Shown here: positions 1-10,886 of the stretch, piece by piece
How the letters are laid out: each line of letters opens with the position of its first letter
How positions within the stretch are numbered: the first letter of the stretch is position 1
Assembly (NCBI GenBank): GCA_025093555.1
Contig: JAIWNF010000009.1
Coordinates: 186,001-250,000 of the forward strand
From: Circinella umbellata
Taxonomy: Eukaryota > Mucoromycota > Mucoromycetes > Mucorales > Lichtheimiaceae
DNA length: 64,000 nucleotides
Direction: 5' to 3'
Notes under the pieces: model-generated
Database searches by the model: none
Seen by the model: the letters and a program-made list of their open reading frames with translations, nothing else
What the model was told of the DNA's origin: nothing
Program-made: the position numbers and the translations under genes

Positions 1-1311
1 AAGTTGAAAAAATTTACCTGATGGAAGATCAGTCACCTTAAAACGCTGAATTACCTCACATACTGTGGTAACAGAATATTTCTCTACTATTATAGTAGTT
101 GCTCCTTGCGCAATACCAACCTATCATTGATTGTCCAATTATTGAATTAATTTTCTGTAACCATTTTTAGAATTTATAAACAAACTTACATTAAATACAC
201 GATGGATACCACTAAAATGATATAATCTATGATACATATTCAAAGATTTTGATATTATTATAACCTCAATTCTTTTACGTTCTTTTGAAATCAGCAATTT
301 TCTAATAAACTACTATTCTTACGGAATTACACCAGCAATAATTTTTTTGACAGATGGATCTGCAAAAACTCCAGAAAATACGTTAGACTCCTGCACCATA
401 GCAATACAATTATAATGACTACGTAGCAATAAAAAAAAGTGCCCAAGGTATGTTAGTACATTTTCTTCAGTAGTTTATATATATTATATTTAAATAAACC
501 AATTTACCTCGTCATTACTCCCTTGCTCTTGCCAGTGGTACCAGAGGAGAAACACAAATAAGCAGTGGTATTTACGCTTTCATCATGTGTCAATTTAATA
601 GGTGAAAGTTCAGGCTCATCGTAATCAATGAGAATATCTGACCATATAGGCACTCTTTTCTTTGGATCATGAATAACAGAAAAAATACTAGATCGTGGTA
701 ATCCTGCAGCAGCCGCTGCTTCGAATGCAGTATCCAAATTATTTGGATGTGAAATAAGAATTTTGGCTTCACTGACTTCTAATTGACGCTGTAATTCACT
801 TGTAACATATGATGTGTTTGCTGGGCTAATCGTCATACCTATATTTAACTCGATTATTTAATTATAACTTTTTTTTACTAATTATAATAGGTCATATTGC
901 ACTTATTCCCAATGTTACGTATAATATAGTATTGCAATAAAATTACCTGCAGACATCACTCCAGTATAAATGGGTGCCATATTGATCTGAACACCAAAAA
1001 TGACATGTTGATTTAATATTCAAATACAAACAGACAGCATGATTGTATAACTTATTTGTGTTTTTTTGAAAAGATATAGATTAACTTACATTATTGGGAG
1101 AATAAAAGCATACAGTATCACCCTTTTCCAATCCAAATTTTTTTAAACCAAAATGAATAGATCCAACCATTCGACGAAGGTGAAACAAGGTAATTGACTC
1201 ACCAGTATGTGCGTCAATAAACAACGGTTCATGTTCAGCGCGACCCATAGGATTGCTCAGCATCATATCTGCAATATTGGTGAAAGGATAATTTTTGGTA
1301 TACATTTCCAT
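1..1311 (-). CDS. Acyl-CoA synthetase / 4-coumarate-CoA ligase-like protein, copy 1 (3' part beyond window)
   Basis: Adenylate-forming (ANL) enzyme that activates a carboxylic acid to acyl-AMP and then acyl-CoA. About 276 residues are visible. Exons read 1311-1090, 986-947, 838-508, 418-323, 226-190 and 120-18, the last ending at a GTAAAT donor so the gene continues left of the window. The AMP-binding A3 motif FSSGTTGKSKGV lies at the end of exon 3. The first three exons have exactly the lengths (222, 40, 331) of the paralogue at 6933-9173, and the proteins align throughout, so this is a tandem duplicate. The start MEMYTKNYPFTN matches [12 protein letters not shown] of copy 2; an in-frame ATG at 1455 would add only a Phe-rich stretch without similarity. 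An apparent stop after VIP is removed by the intron 322-227 (donor GTAAGAA). The substrate cannot be read from the sequence. Confidence 0.85.
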
Positions 1312-2357
1312 TTGTTTATGTAAATATGCAATCTTGTAGCAGTGGTGTATATAAATGAGTTGTGAAAAGAAGAAGAAAAAAAAAGTGAAAGAAAAGACGA
1401 AAAAGATTACTTTGAAGATAGTTTTTCTTAAACTTACACGCATTAATCTATGCATAAGTTGTTCTATATTATTGCAAAGTACAAGTGGTACTACTGTACT
1501 TCCTAACTTGGAACAAAGGTTCCCAGGATATTAATCTTTTTGTGACAGAGTGGAAAAAGATATAAGCTTTTTTACTAGCAATCTCCTTGTAACAAAAATA
1601 TGGTAAGTCACTCACAACTTTTTCCCTAGCTTACAAATATGTTTGTAAATAAAAAGTGTGTCAAAGGGTTGGCTCAAGATACATTTACCCTTTTTCACTA
1701 TTTTTATGTGTATGTCATGCTTTATTAAGATACATGAAGAATAATGAGAAAGAGATTTATGCTTTTTTAAAATCTCAATAACGATAAAAGAATTCGCACA
1801 AATAAAAGAAGAAACCAATCCCTAACAAAAGTATACATATTTAAATAATAATTCTTTATTCTGCCTTTCTTACTGCGACATGATGTAATGGTTAAATGGT
1901 ATTTTGTTTAACAAAACAATTGAAATGATGTCATTACGTAGCAACTCTAAAATTATAAACAATTCGATACACCAATTTTATATTAATATCATAGGTAGCA
2001 ACAAATGTTCTCAAGCTTATTGATCCTCGGAATGGATTTTTTATATAATTTACCTCAGAATTACCAGCGATGAAACAACTCCGATGATACATTATCAGGG
2101 ATCAATAAAAAAGCCATGGGAACGAATTATTAGTTTTTTACATAACGTGGAGAACATCGATTTTATGTGTGTACAAAAGTAAATTAGATTATAAAGATAT
2201 AACGAAGCATCCATTCCTTTTATTGTATAAATATATGTGAGAAAATTCGTTTGTTGTTAAATGGAGAGGATTTGCATAAACTTTTTTCATACTTATTCGC
2301 TTCATGCGCCAATTTTTTTTCAGGTACAGCCATGCTGGGTAAAAATGGGAATTTTTC
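1312..2357. other. Upstream region of acyl-CoA synthetase copy 1
   Basis: About 1 kb of A/T-rich DNA between the start of copy 1 and the left end of the MULE insertion. It presumably holds the copy 1 promoter. No convincing coding region or repeat seen. Confidence 0.5.
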
Positions 2358-2368
2358 ACTAAACATAG

Positions 2369-2465
2369 GAGCCGCTGAAATTTCGCGACAAGGTCTAGCC
2401 GGGATAATATTTATCCGAATAGAATTCGCGACAAAAAAAGTCGCGATCGGTAAAATAATGTACCG
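2369..2465 (+). repeat. Left terminal inverted repeat of the MULE
   Basis: Starts GAGCCGCTGAAATTTCGCG and matches the reverse complement of 6230-6327 with about 97% identity. Contains an internal palindrome, TCGCGAC (2426-2432), a spacer of seven A, and GTCGCGA (2440-2446), a plausible transposase-binding or hairpin site. Confidence 0.93.
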
Positions 2466-2738
2466 ACGTAAAAAAAAGGATGTTTTTATTTATTTTTTTT
2501 GATATGGCGCATTTTGATCAGGATGGAAAAAAAGTTTATTATAATAATTCAATGTTTTTTATATTTTCAGCATATTTGGAGACAAAATCTAGAGGAAAAT
2601 ATATGCAAATAGATAGAAAGTGATCAAAAGCCAATATTTTAATTTGAGGCTTAGAGGAATTAGAAACAAAATTTTGGTGCCAGCATTTGTTTGTCTACTG
2701 TTATTCAGTTTTATCATTTTCTTAATTACTATTTTATA

Positions 2739-5700
2739 ATGAACACTAACAACAATCGCATTCCCAGCATTCGTAATCCTCGTGTCTTACGCCATGTTCG
2801 TAATACCACAGATGCACCAACAATTGCTGAAGCTCGTCAAGAAGATTCTTTTGACGAAAATACCATGTATTTCTGCCACAGATGTTATCAGGTAAAAGCA
2901 GGAACGGCTTTTTTGGGTAGAAATACACCTAATAAAACCTGTGATGCTTGCCGTGGACGTGATACGCCTAGACGTGTGATTCCCCTTGATGACATGGTAT
3001 TTTTGGATTCTCTTGATGAAGAATATCATGGCACTAATGACGACTTTCATCAACCAGATGACCAAGTAAGAATACTTATAACTTATCAAAAAAAAATGAT
3101 GTTGATTAAAGCTGATTAAAAAAAACTATAATATAGGGGATGTATACATTCACTTGTTATGTCTGCATTGACCCTGAATTGGAGCTCATGGGAGACAGAC
3201 AAGTAATGGATCGGATTCTCGATGTGGTTGGGCAGTGTGACGGGTATCGCTATATTCTGCGTAATGAAGCTGACCCAGAGCAATCTTTTGATATATCGTT
3301 TACTGGATATTGCTCCCGCTCATTGACATACCAGCAGAACAATCCAGACAGAGAGCGTGTCCGTCAGCATGAACGAATGCCAGTATACGACTGTCATGGT
3401 CGTATTCAAGGTATCATCAAACGCCAGCTCGGATATGTGGAGCTCGAAGTACGCCATAAAAGTCACCCGCCTGCTGATGCTGTTGAACGCTTACGCTACC
3501 AGCAACTTGAGCGTAATATTGTTCCTCAGGAAATCCGGGAAGCAATTTCGAGAAGCTCGCAACAAACAAATGCAGCGAGTGTTTATCGACGCATAATCCG
3601 GGAATTTCCAGATTCCAACATATCCCCAATGCAAGTATACTACTGGTGGACAAGAACCTTTGAACGCGAGTATCGCTTGCACCCTGACCAGTTGCTATCA
3701 GCAAGAATGCTGGTTCAGCGGTATAATAATCAAGGATTTTATGAGGTACGTAATAAAAGAAGAGCTACTAACACTAGACTTATTTTTTTTGCTTGAAAAG
3801 CTCGTGGCAGTTTGTAGTTGTGATATTAGCAATAGTTGAAAGGATATAGCATAAATAGAATCTTATATAAATACAATAAATAATAAAAACTAGATTGCAT
3901 GGAAACGTACAATATACTATGTTGGATTTGGCTTTGTTACCCCCTTTTTCCAACTTCTTATTGAAAATGACAATGTTCATGAATATGTAATTGACTCTAC
4001 TTTTAAAACAAATCGTGCTGATGCCGAATTGTTTGGTATTGTTGCAAATGTCAACGGAGTAGCATTTCCAATTGCATACTTCTTATATACAAAACTCGAA
4101 CAAAATGCTCCTAATGGAACAAAAACAAAGGCATTAGAACGTTTTTTTGTGAAGTTGCGTGATCATGGATTCGTTCCAACTTTTATGTTCTCTGATAAAG
4201 ATAAAGCTCAAATGAGGGCAATTGAAACAGTCTGGGGACGCAACCCTATCCGACTTAGGCTTTGTCTTTGGCATTTGAAACGAGCAATCGATAAAAAACT
4301 ATCTGAGCCAATAAGTAGAAATATTCCTTCATATGACGTTATAATGGCATCCACCCTCTTCCCCGATTTTCCCGATATTTCTACTTGGACACCCGGTATT
4401 GGTGGTCGTGGAGGTCGTCGACAACCTAGTTGTCCAGCTCAAGACCGTGAAACAATTCTAAACATGGTTACTAAGCATTTCCATATGCATCCATTGATCG
4501 ATGGTAATGGGTGTTTAAAATGTTATAATGATTCTTTTCTACGTATGGTAAAATATATTATTTCCATTTCTAATTACAATTTTATTGTATATTGCTTTAT
4601 TTAGTTCCAGGTCATCGAACGCCAGCCCAAATATATATTGGTGCTGCGCGCGAAATTTATCTATTCTGCAATCACCATGGATACATTGATACTTGGGTGT
4701 ATCTTTTCAATGAATGGTATAATCCTAGAGCATGGAAAACTTGGACGCGCTGTACTGCCGGTGATCGTATCCCAATGGCAAAAACAACAATGTTAATTGA
4801 GGCTCATTGGAAAGTATTGAAACGTAATCATTTATACCACTACAATCGTGCTCGTTTAGATTTATTGGTATATGTTATTATGGATAGGTATTTTCCAGAC
4901 CTTAGATACAAATTTAACCGCGATACGGTTATCGGCAGCCACGCCACAAGATGGGCCAATGAGTTCACAAAAGAATGGAATCGGCTTGTTGGTCGAGAAG
5001 AAAACTCGAATGCAAATGCATTATATGAACCATCGACTGAAACATGGACCTGTGGATGTCCTAGTTTTCTCACTAGTCGATACCTGGTATGCAAGCATCT
5101 TGTCCGCCGTTCACAACATGGAAGATTTGGTCCTAACCACTTCTTCATTCATCGTCGAATAACAGCACCATTCATTCAAATTTTGGATGTACGTTGTATT
5201 TTTTTTTCTGTCTTATCCACTATTCATTTATCGGTTAACTTAACATGTGTTAATGATATAAAAATAATATCGTATATAGAAAAGCGAGAATTGCTTTAGC
5301 ACGATGAGGTTGGAGGAGAATGTTGGCGCCCCTCGCCGTCTTACTCCGGCAGAGAGTGCTGCATTACCCCCAATGCTACCTGATGACAGTGACGATGGAA
5401 ACGATGATGATAGCGACAATGATGATATCGTTTTTGGCGATCATATTCCCACTATTTCTCCTGGGATTAATCGGCAAATCACAACACCACCGCAACTAGA
5501 TGCGTCTATTGTTGCAGATCGAGAACAAGATCTTTTGCGTCGCGAAGAACGCATGCAACAAAACCGCCAAGAACGTCGTCGATTGCTTCAACGCATCGAC
5601 GAGCTAGAAAATGAGTTCAACACTCAAAGAACTGAATACCGCCCCCTTCTACGAGATACCCAACAAATACAAGACTTTGATTCTGCTGTTGAAAATAACA

Positions 5701-5789
5701 GTGTAGAATTATATGTTGACCGTACTCGTAGAATGAGAAATAGAACCACCATACCTAGAACAAATAGGCAATACTCACATCATAATTAA
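2739..5789 (+). CDS. MULE transposase with N-terminal zinc ribbon, DDE core and SWIM zinc finger
   Basis: Five exons (2739-3065, 3137-3745, 3894-4542, 4611-5188, 5280-5789) join in frame to about 890 residues with no disabling change. The N-terminus has a CHRC...CDAC zinc-ribbon-like pattern. The catalytic core shows D in VIDSTFKTN (about residue 345), D in FSDKDKAQ (about 413), followed by the MULE LCLWHLKRA signature, and a candidate E in YLFNEWY (about 563). A SWIM finger (CGC ... VCKH, about 675-692) follows, then an acidic stretch and a coiled-coil-like Arg/Gln/Glu-rich tail. The enzyme would cut and rejoin the element at its terminal repeats. An in-frame ATG at 2691 could extend the N-terminus by 16 residues. 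Intron 3 uses a GTATGG donor, chosen because it is the only phase that keeps the downstream frame. Confidence 0.9.
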
Positions 5790-6229
5790 TTTCAGCTTTT
5801 GCTCTCGGTAAGTTATATTTTCCAAAATGTATTTTTTTTTGTATAAGACTACTAACTGAAAAAAAAAACGTCTTCTTTAATTAGATATTTCCTATAATCA
5901 TCATTCTTCTACTTTTCCCTTTTATTTGGACTATTTTACGTTTTACGTTTTTATTTTTTATTTTTATTATTCCTTTTCATTTTATTGTTTCATTTTACTT
6001 TATTTTATTTCTTTTCTTTTATTGTGTCTTTCTATTATTTTTTTATTATAATTATTATTATTTACTTATAGATTGTTTAAAATATCATACCAAAAGATTT
6101 TTAGGTGTTACTTATACTAATGTTTCCAAGACTAGTGCACAAAATTCCATTTGATCAATGCTTTTTATAGTTTCATGATATTTGCAATTACTACAATGCA
6201 TTTTTTTATTAGGTTTGCTTTTTCTAGAC

Positions 6230-6327
6230 CGGTACATTATTTTACCGATCGCGACTTTTTTTTGTCGCGAATTCTATCCGGATAAATATTACCCCGGCTA
6301 GACCTTGTCGCGAAATTTCAGCGGCTC
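6230..6327 (-). repeat. Right terminal inverted repeat of the MULE
   Basis: Reverse complement of the left repeat, ending CAGCGGCTC. It carries the same internal palindrome: TCGCGAC at 6249-6255 and GTCGCGA at 6264-6270, separated by eight T. Confidence 0.93.
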
Positions 6328-6338
6328 TAAGGGCAGGT

Positions 6339-6932
6339 GAATTTTTCTTCTGATAGTCAATATATTTAAAGTGCGTAACGAAATAATAAATTGGGTCCTT
6401 TGTACAGATAAATTGTTGAAATTAAGAGTTTCAGTGCTGAATAAAAATAGCCTATAATTTTTCAATTATTCCCTCATTAAACTGAAATATACTCTTTACG
6501 AAGCATCAATATGATCCAATGAGGTCTGGTGGCAAGCCTTTTAAATCGTTATAGTTTTCTTACCGGTTTACATAGGACCGTCGCTTACTTTCTATTTCCT
6601 TTCTCTCTTTTCTTATATTGATCATAGTACTGAGAATGTTTGTTTTTATTACAATTTTCAATAGTACGTGTCACTATTATAAAATGACATTTCGTATGAT
6701 GATAAATTGTTAGGCATTTATTAATTAAATTGGTTAGGATATGTTATGTAGACATGTGAAGCAACGTTTATTTATGATACAAAAATATATATAATAGAAA
6801 TAGAAATAATAATGTAATGGTAGTAGTAAATCGTAGTCTAGTACCATAATATAGGTGTAATATTTAGCTTTTTTTCACCAGTACGTACGTATTATCTTAA
6901 TCCTGTCTTTTAAAGATTACAGATTTTTTATC
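6339..6932. other. Spacer between MULE and the 3' end of acyl-CoA synthetase copy 2
   Basis: A/T-rich, starts with the right copy of the putative target duplication (6339-6347) and should contain the 3' untranslated region of copy 2. No gene seen. Confidence 0.5.
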
Positions 6933-9173
6933 CTACAACTTGGATACTCGTTCCCCAAGTTCTTTTTGTTGTTGTTTATAAATATCCTTCATATTTTTTC
7001 TCAAAAGTTTTCCAGCATCGTTCTTGGGAATTGTTTCAATAACACGCACACCTCCGCGAAGCCGCTTATGGTTTGCTACACGTTGATTAACCCATCCTTG
7101 AACTTTAGAAGCTATCACATTACTTGCTTGGTTTTTTAAGTTTTCTGGAAGGGTAATAAATGCCAATGGAATTTCAGTACCTTGTGTTTCGTCTGTGATA
7201 CCAATAACACCTGCATCGGAAACATAGGGGCATTGTAATAAAATGGATTCTAATTCAACAGGAGCAACCTGCATCAGAAAAAAAAACAGTAGTAATTATA
7301 AGTAACATAAAAGAGGTTATCTACAATTGATTACTTGTATCAATTTAACCAACCTGAAATCCTTTATATTTTATCAGTTCCTTTATGCGATCGACAATGT
7401 AGAGATTACCATCTTTGTCTTTAGTAACAATGTCCCCAGTATGCAACCAATTATCCTTATCAATAGCATTTGCTGTAGCCTCAGGATCACTCTTATATCC
7501 AAGCATCACATTGGGTCCACGAACACATAATTCACCCGGTTCGTTAATCCCAACCTCTATTATGATATTATAAACAAAATTTAGAATAATTGCAGATTAT
7601 AACTTTTGGGTTTCCGACATAAAAAAAAAATTTGGTCTAATTAATACTCTTACGTACCCTGTCCTTTACTATCAATAATCTTGTGGGCCATACATGGAAT
7701 GACAGGACCAATTGAATCCGGTTTTGCTGTTTCAAGAGTTTGAAATGTAATTATTGGGCTAGTTTCCGTCATACCTAGCAAGCGCAGATTGTCCACGTAT
7801 AAAATTAGCGTATATAACGATATATTTTTCTACATATAAAAAAATCCCTTTCGCAAAGAACTTACCATAACCTTGTGGAACAAATGCCTGAAATTTTTTA
7901 GCGCACCTACTGACAACGCTTGGTGAAATAGGCGCAGAACCTGTACCAATACGCTGCAGACTCGACAAGTCATATTTTTCTACCTCGGGTCTATTGACTA
8001 GATGAATGAGAATAGGAGGTGCGGCTGGAAGATCGTTTACTTTAAATTTTTGAATTGCTTCGCACATTCCTGTAACTGAATACTTTTCCAAGAAAATCGC
8101 AGTAGCACCAGCAGGAATCCCCATATTGAAGAAAGTACTGATACCACTGAAATGATATAATGGAATAACGGCAAGAGAAACTTTTTGAATAGATGGGTCA
8201 GAAAAAATACCAGCAAGATTATTCATTTCCATTACCATAGCAATAACATTATAATGGCTATTAAATATAACAATAAAAAAGAGTGAGTTTAACATTTTTT
8301 CATACTACTGTATCGCTTACTCTTTAGTCCTCGTTTTTTCTCCTCCAATCAATAATATATAAATGCTATTTACCTAGTCATCACACCTTTTGAACGACCA
8401 GTTGTGCCAGAGGAAAAACATAAATAGGCGACAGTGTGTACACTTTCATTGTGTGTCATTTCTACTGGTGAAAGCTCAGGTTGGGAGTGGTCGATAAATA
8501 CATCACGGTAATATGGGACACGTTGTTGAGGGTCACGAATAACAGAGAACACATGTGATCGAGACATACCCACGGCAGCGGCAGCGTCCAAAGCAACATC
8601 CAATCCTTGAGGATGGGCAATAAGGATTTTTGCTTCGCTGACTTGTAATTGTCTTTGAAGTTCAGACGATACATACGAGGTATTTGCAGGACTGATCGTA
8701 ATACCTATTTAATTTTATAATTAAAAATGCTTATATCAGACTCTCCAATACAATTGTTTGGTTCAAGCAGTAATAATACTATATAGATTTTAATAGCGTA
8801 CCAGCAGCCATAGTTCCTAAATAGATTGGCATCATGTTAATCTATTTTAAGTGTCAGTATTATTTTTTTGTTGCATAATGATGTTTTCTGCAGAAAAGTC
8901 GTACTTTTGTATATCTACATCTTTATTATTATTATTATTATTGATACATACATTATTTGGTGAATAAAAACAAACAGCGTCTCCTTTCTTCAAACCAAAA
9001 CGTCGCAAACCCGCATGAAAGGCACCTACTAAATGGCGAAGATGATTAAGAGTGATTGCTTCACCAGTAATAGCATCGATACTTAATGGCTTTGTCTCTG
9101 GTCGACCCATCGGATTACTGAGCATCATATCAACAACATTCGTGAAAGGGTAATGTTTATCGTACATAGCCAT
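6933..9173 (-). CDS. Acyl-CoA synthetase / 4-coumarate-CoA ligase-like protein, copy 2, peroxisomal (SKL)
   Basis: Seven exons (9173-8952, 8841-8802, 8704-8374, 8257-7866, 7774-7658, 7556-7354, 7268-6933) join to 546 residues, a normal length for the family. ANL signatures are in order: [12 protein letters not shown] (about 183-194), a [17 protein letters not shown] region, YLGYKSDP-like A7 area with [18 protein letters not shown] (A8), and [13 protein letters not shown] with the A10 lysine. The protein ends in SKL, a canonical type 1 peroxisomal targeting signal. The enzyme therefore probably activates fatty or aromatic acids for peroxisomal metabolism; the substrate cannot be deduced. It is tandem to copy 1 on the same strand, but its exon 4 spans positions where copy 1 has two introns, and continues uninterrupted past the position of the copy 1 intron that opens at base 17. 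Confidence 0.93.
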
Positions 9174-10200
9174 TTTGTTGTTGTTTTTTCCTGCTTATAT
9201 TTTATGAAGAAATATAGAGATATATAGGATTTATGCCGCGTGAACCTCTGATGGTTAGTCTTTTTTGAAAATACTTTTTATAAAAGTAAATAGGCGCTTT
9301 ATATATTTTTTTTATGCAGGTCGGCATTGCTTACCGAACTAGGATTAAAATTCCCAAATACTTGTCACACGACTCTATATTTGTGAAGTTCTTCTTTTCT
9401 AGCATTATAAATTACTATTTTTGATAACACCAAAGAGTATGCTATTATATATATTATTTTTTATACAGACCACTCTGTTAGTTACAATTTTTTTATACGT
9501 AGATCTTCTTAAAGATCATTGATGCTAACATTCCTGATTTTAATCATATTTGTTTTTACATACACAGTACGTAAACTATTTGTATTACATAAATAGAACT
9601 TATTAAGATTATTCCCACCCATATATTATGAAGTAAAACGTGTGTACATTTATAGTTCAGTATAAATAAAATCTGGAGCAAAGCAGATTCTGTATAATGA
9701 AAGTCATCAAATTATAATATTGCTTTATTATCAAATAAAAGTGAACAGTATGTATCAAGTTATAGTTAAAATAGATATCAACTAACATATCTATACTGTA
9801 TTTTATTATATTTAAAATTGTTGTAGGTTTATCAAGTTATTGTTAGATACTGTTTATTATATAAGATACTTATAAGTTTTCTTAAAAGATCGCTCTCATT
9901 GTTGTACTCTTGGGAAATTTATCAATCACTCATATATCTTGATTAGTCCATCTATTTTGGCATACATCAGGCAATACATTATTAGTGTCAATGATACTTG
10001 CTTATGGGTATACTGAAGCAATACGTAGTAACAGATGAACTTTGATCCTAATGACACTGATAGTAATTTTTTAAAAGTCTACATTTAATAAGCGTTTCCA
10101 AGTAATATCAGTATGTATGACATGGGATAGGTATAAGCTTTTTGACAATATGTATCAATTCTCAATCGGTTAAACACATTGTTCCGGTGTATGTGAATAG

Positions 10201-10279
10201 CTGGAAAAAAATAATTCCAGTAGTTTCTGGGAAAAAGATAACGAATATCCGTTATCTATGTCATGACGAAAATCGTCAT
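10201..10279. other. Cluster of three consecutive perfect hairpins
   Basis: CTGGAA/TTCCAG (10201-10206 with 10215-10220), AGATAACG/CGTTATCT (10236-10243 with 10250-10257, loop AATATC) and ATGACGA/TCGTCAT (10263-10269 with 10273-10279, loop AAA). Function unknown; they lie in non-coding sequence. Confidence 0.55.
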
Positions 10280-10836
10280 CTATTAAAAAATCATGCTTTT
10301 TTGTACTACTTTATTTTTGACTTATACTAAGAATACTTACCTGTCATATTTATTATTCAAGAGCCATAGATAATACATAGTCAACTCTTTTGTATATAGA
10401 CCTGTAAAGACCGTGAGAATAATTTTTCACATAATCTGCGTGGCGTACATCTATCCTCAAGTTGGATCCATTCGGTAAATCTTTCGGAGCCGAATTTTGA
10501 CAGCTGTGGTAAGTATTTTTAAAGCAATACACACAAAATATATTGTTACGTCCCGTTCGGATCGTAATTGATAAAATAAAAAGGGAATATAAGAAATTCC
10601 GAGTAAAAGACTCAAGGAATAAGGGAGGTTATATTAATAACTTATTCAATAAAAAGAAAAATAAATAAAAGGGCAGTTTTTATAACCAGCAAATTCAACC
10701 GATCAAAATAGTCGGGAAAAGAGTTTATTTCAGTAAAAATGAAAGAGAGTGAACTAATAGTTATCTTGTGTGAAAGGAAGAAACTATTCTTTTTATACTA
10801 ATTATTTGATTATCTAACTCCTTAATCCGAATCTTA

Positions 10837-10886
10837 TTTCAGGTGGAATCGAATCCAATTTCAGGTAAAATCGTTCCAGTTCCAGG
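10837..10886. repeat. Short imperfect 22-bp tandem repeat
   Basis: TTTCAGGT at 10837, TTTCAGGT at 10859 and TTCCAGGT at 10880, with similar AATCG/CCA sequence between. It sits about 300 bp inside the candidate LTR-like sequence starting at 10544. Confidence 0.45.

Larger units (their letters stand above)
2358..6338 (+). mobile_element. Mutator-like (MULE) DNA transposon, about 4.0 kb, apparently intact
   Basis: Two inverted copies of a roughly 97-bp terminal repeat (2369-2465 and 6230-6327) flank a single intron-containing transposase gene. The repeats differ by two substitutions and one A-run length change, so the insertion looks recent. The 9-mer GAATTTTTC occurs directly repeated at 2349-2357 and 6339-6347, exactly 11 bp outside the conserved repeat on each side, which fits the 9-bp target duplication typical of MULEs. 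The terminal 11 bp match poorly between ends (only a few positions, beginning AC), so the exact boundary is less certain than the element itself. The element lies in the spacer between two tandem acyl-CoA synthetase genes and interrupts neither coding region. The 440 bp from 5790 to 6229 behind the transposase is T-rich and non-coding. Confidence 0.9.

Noticed and set aside
227..345. Premature stops after VIP in acyl-CoA synthetase copy 1, suggesting a pseudogene
   Set aside because: A consensus donor GTAAGAA overlaps the stop and an acceptor TAG restores the paralogue's LYHFSG sequence in frame, so it is an intron.
1312..1455. N-terminal extension of acyl-CoA synthetase copy 1 from an upstream ATG
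   Set aside because: Adds a poly-Phe stretch absent from the paralogue, which starts at the matching internal Met.
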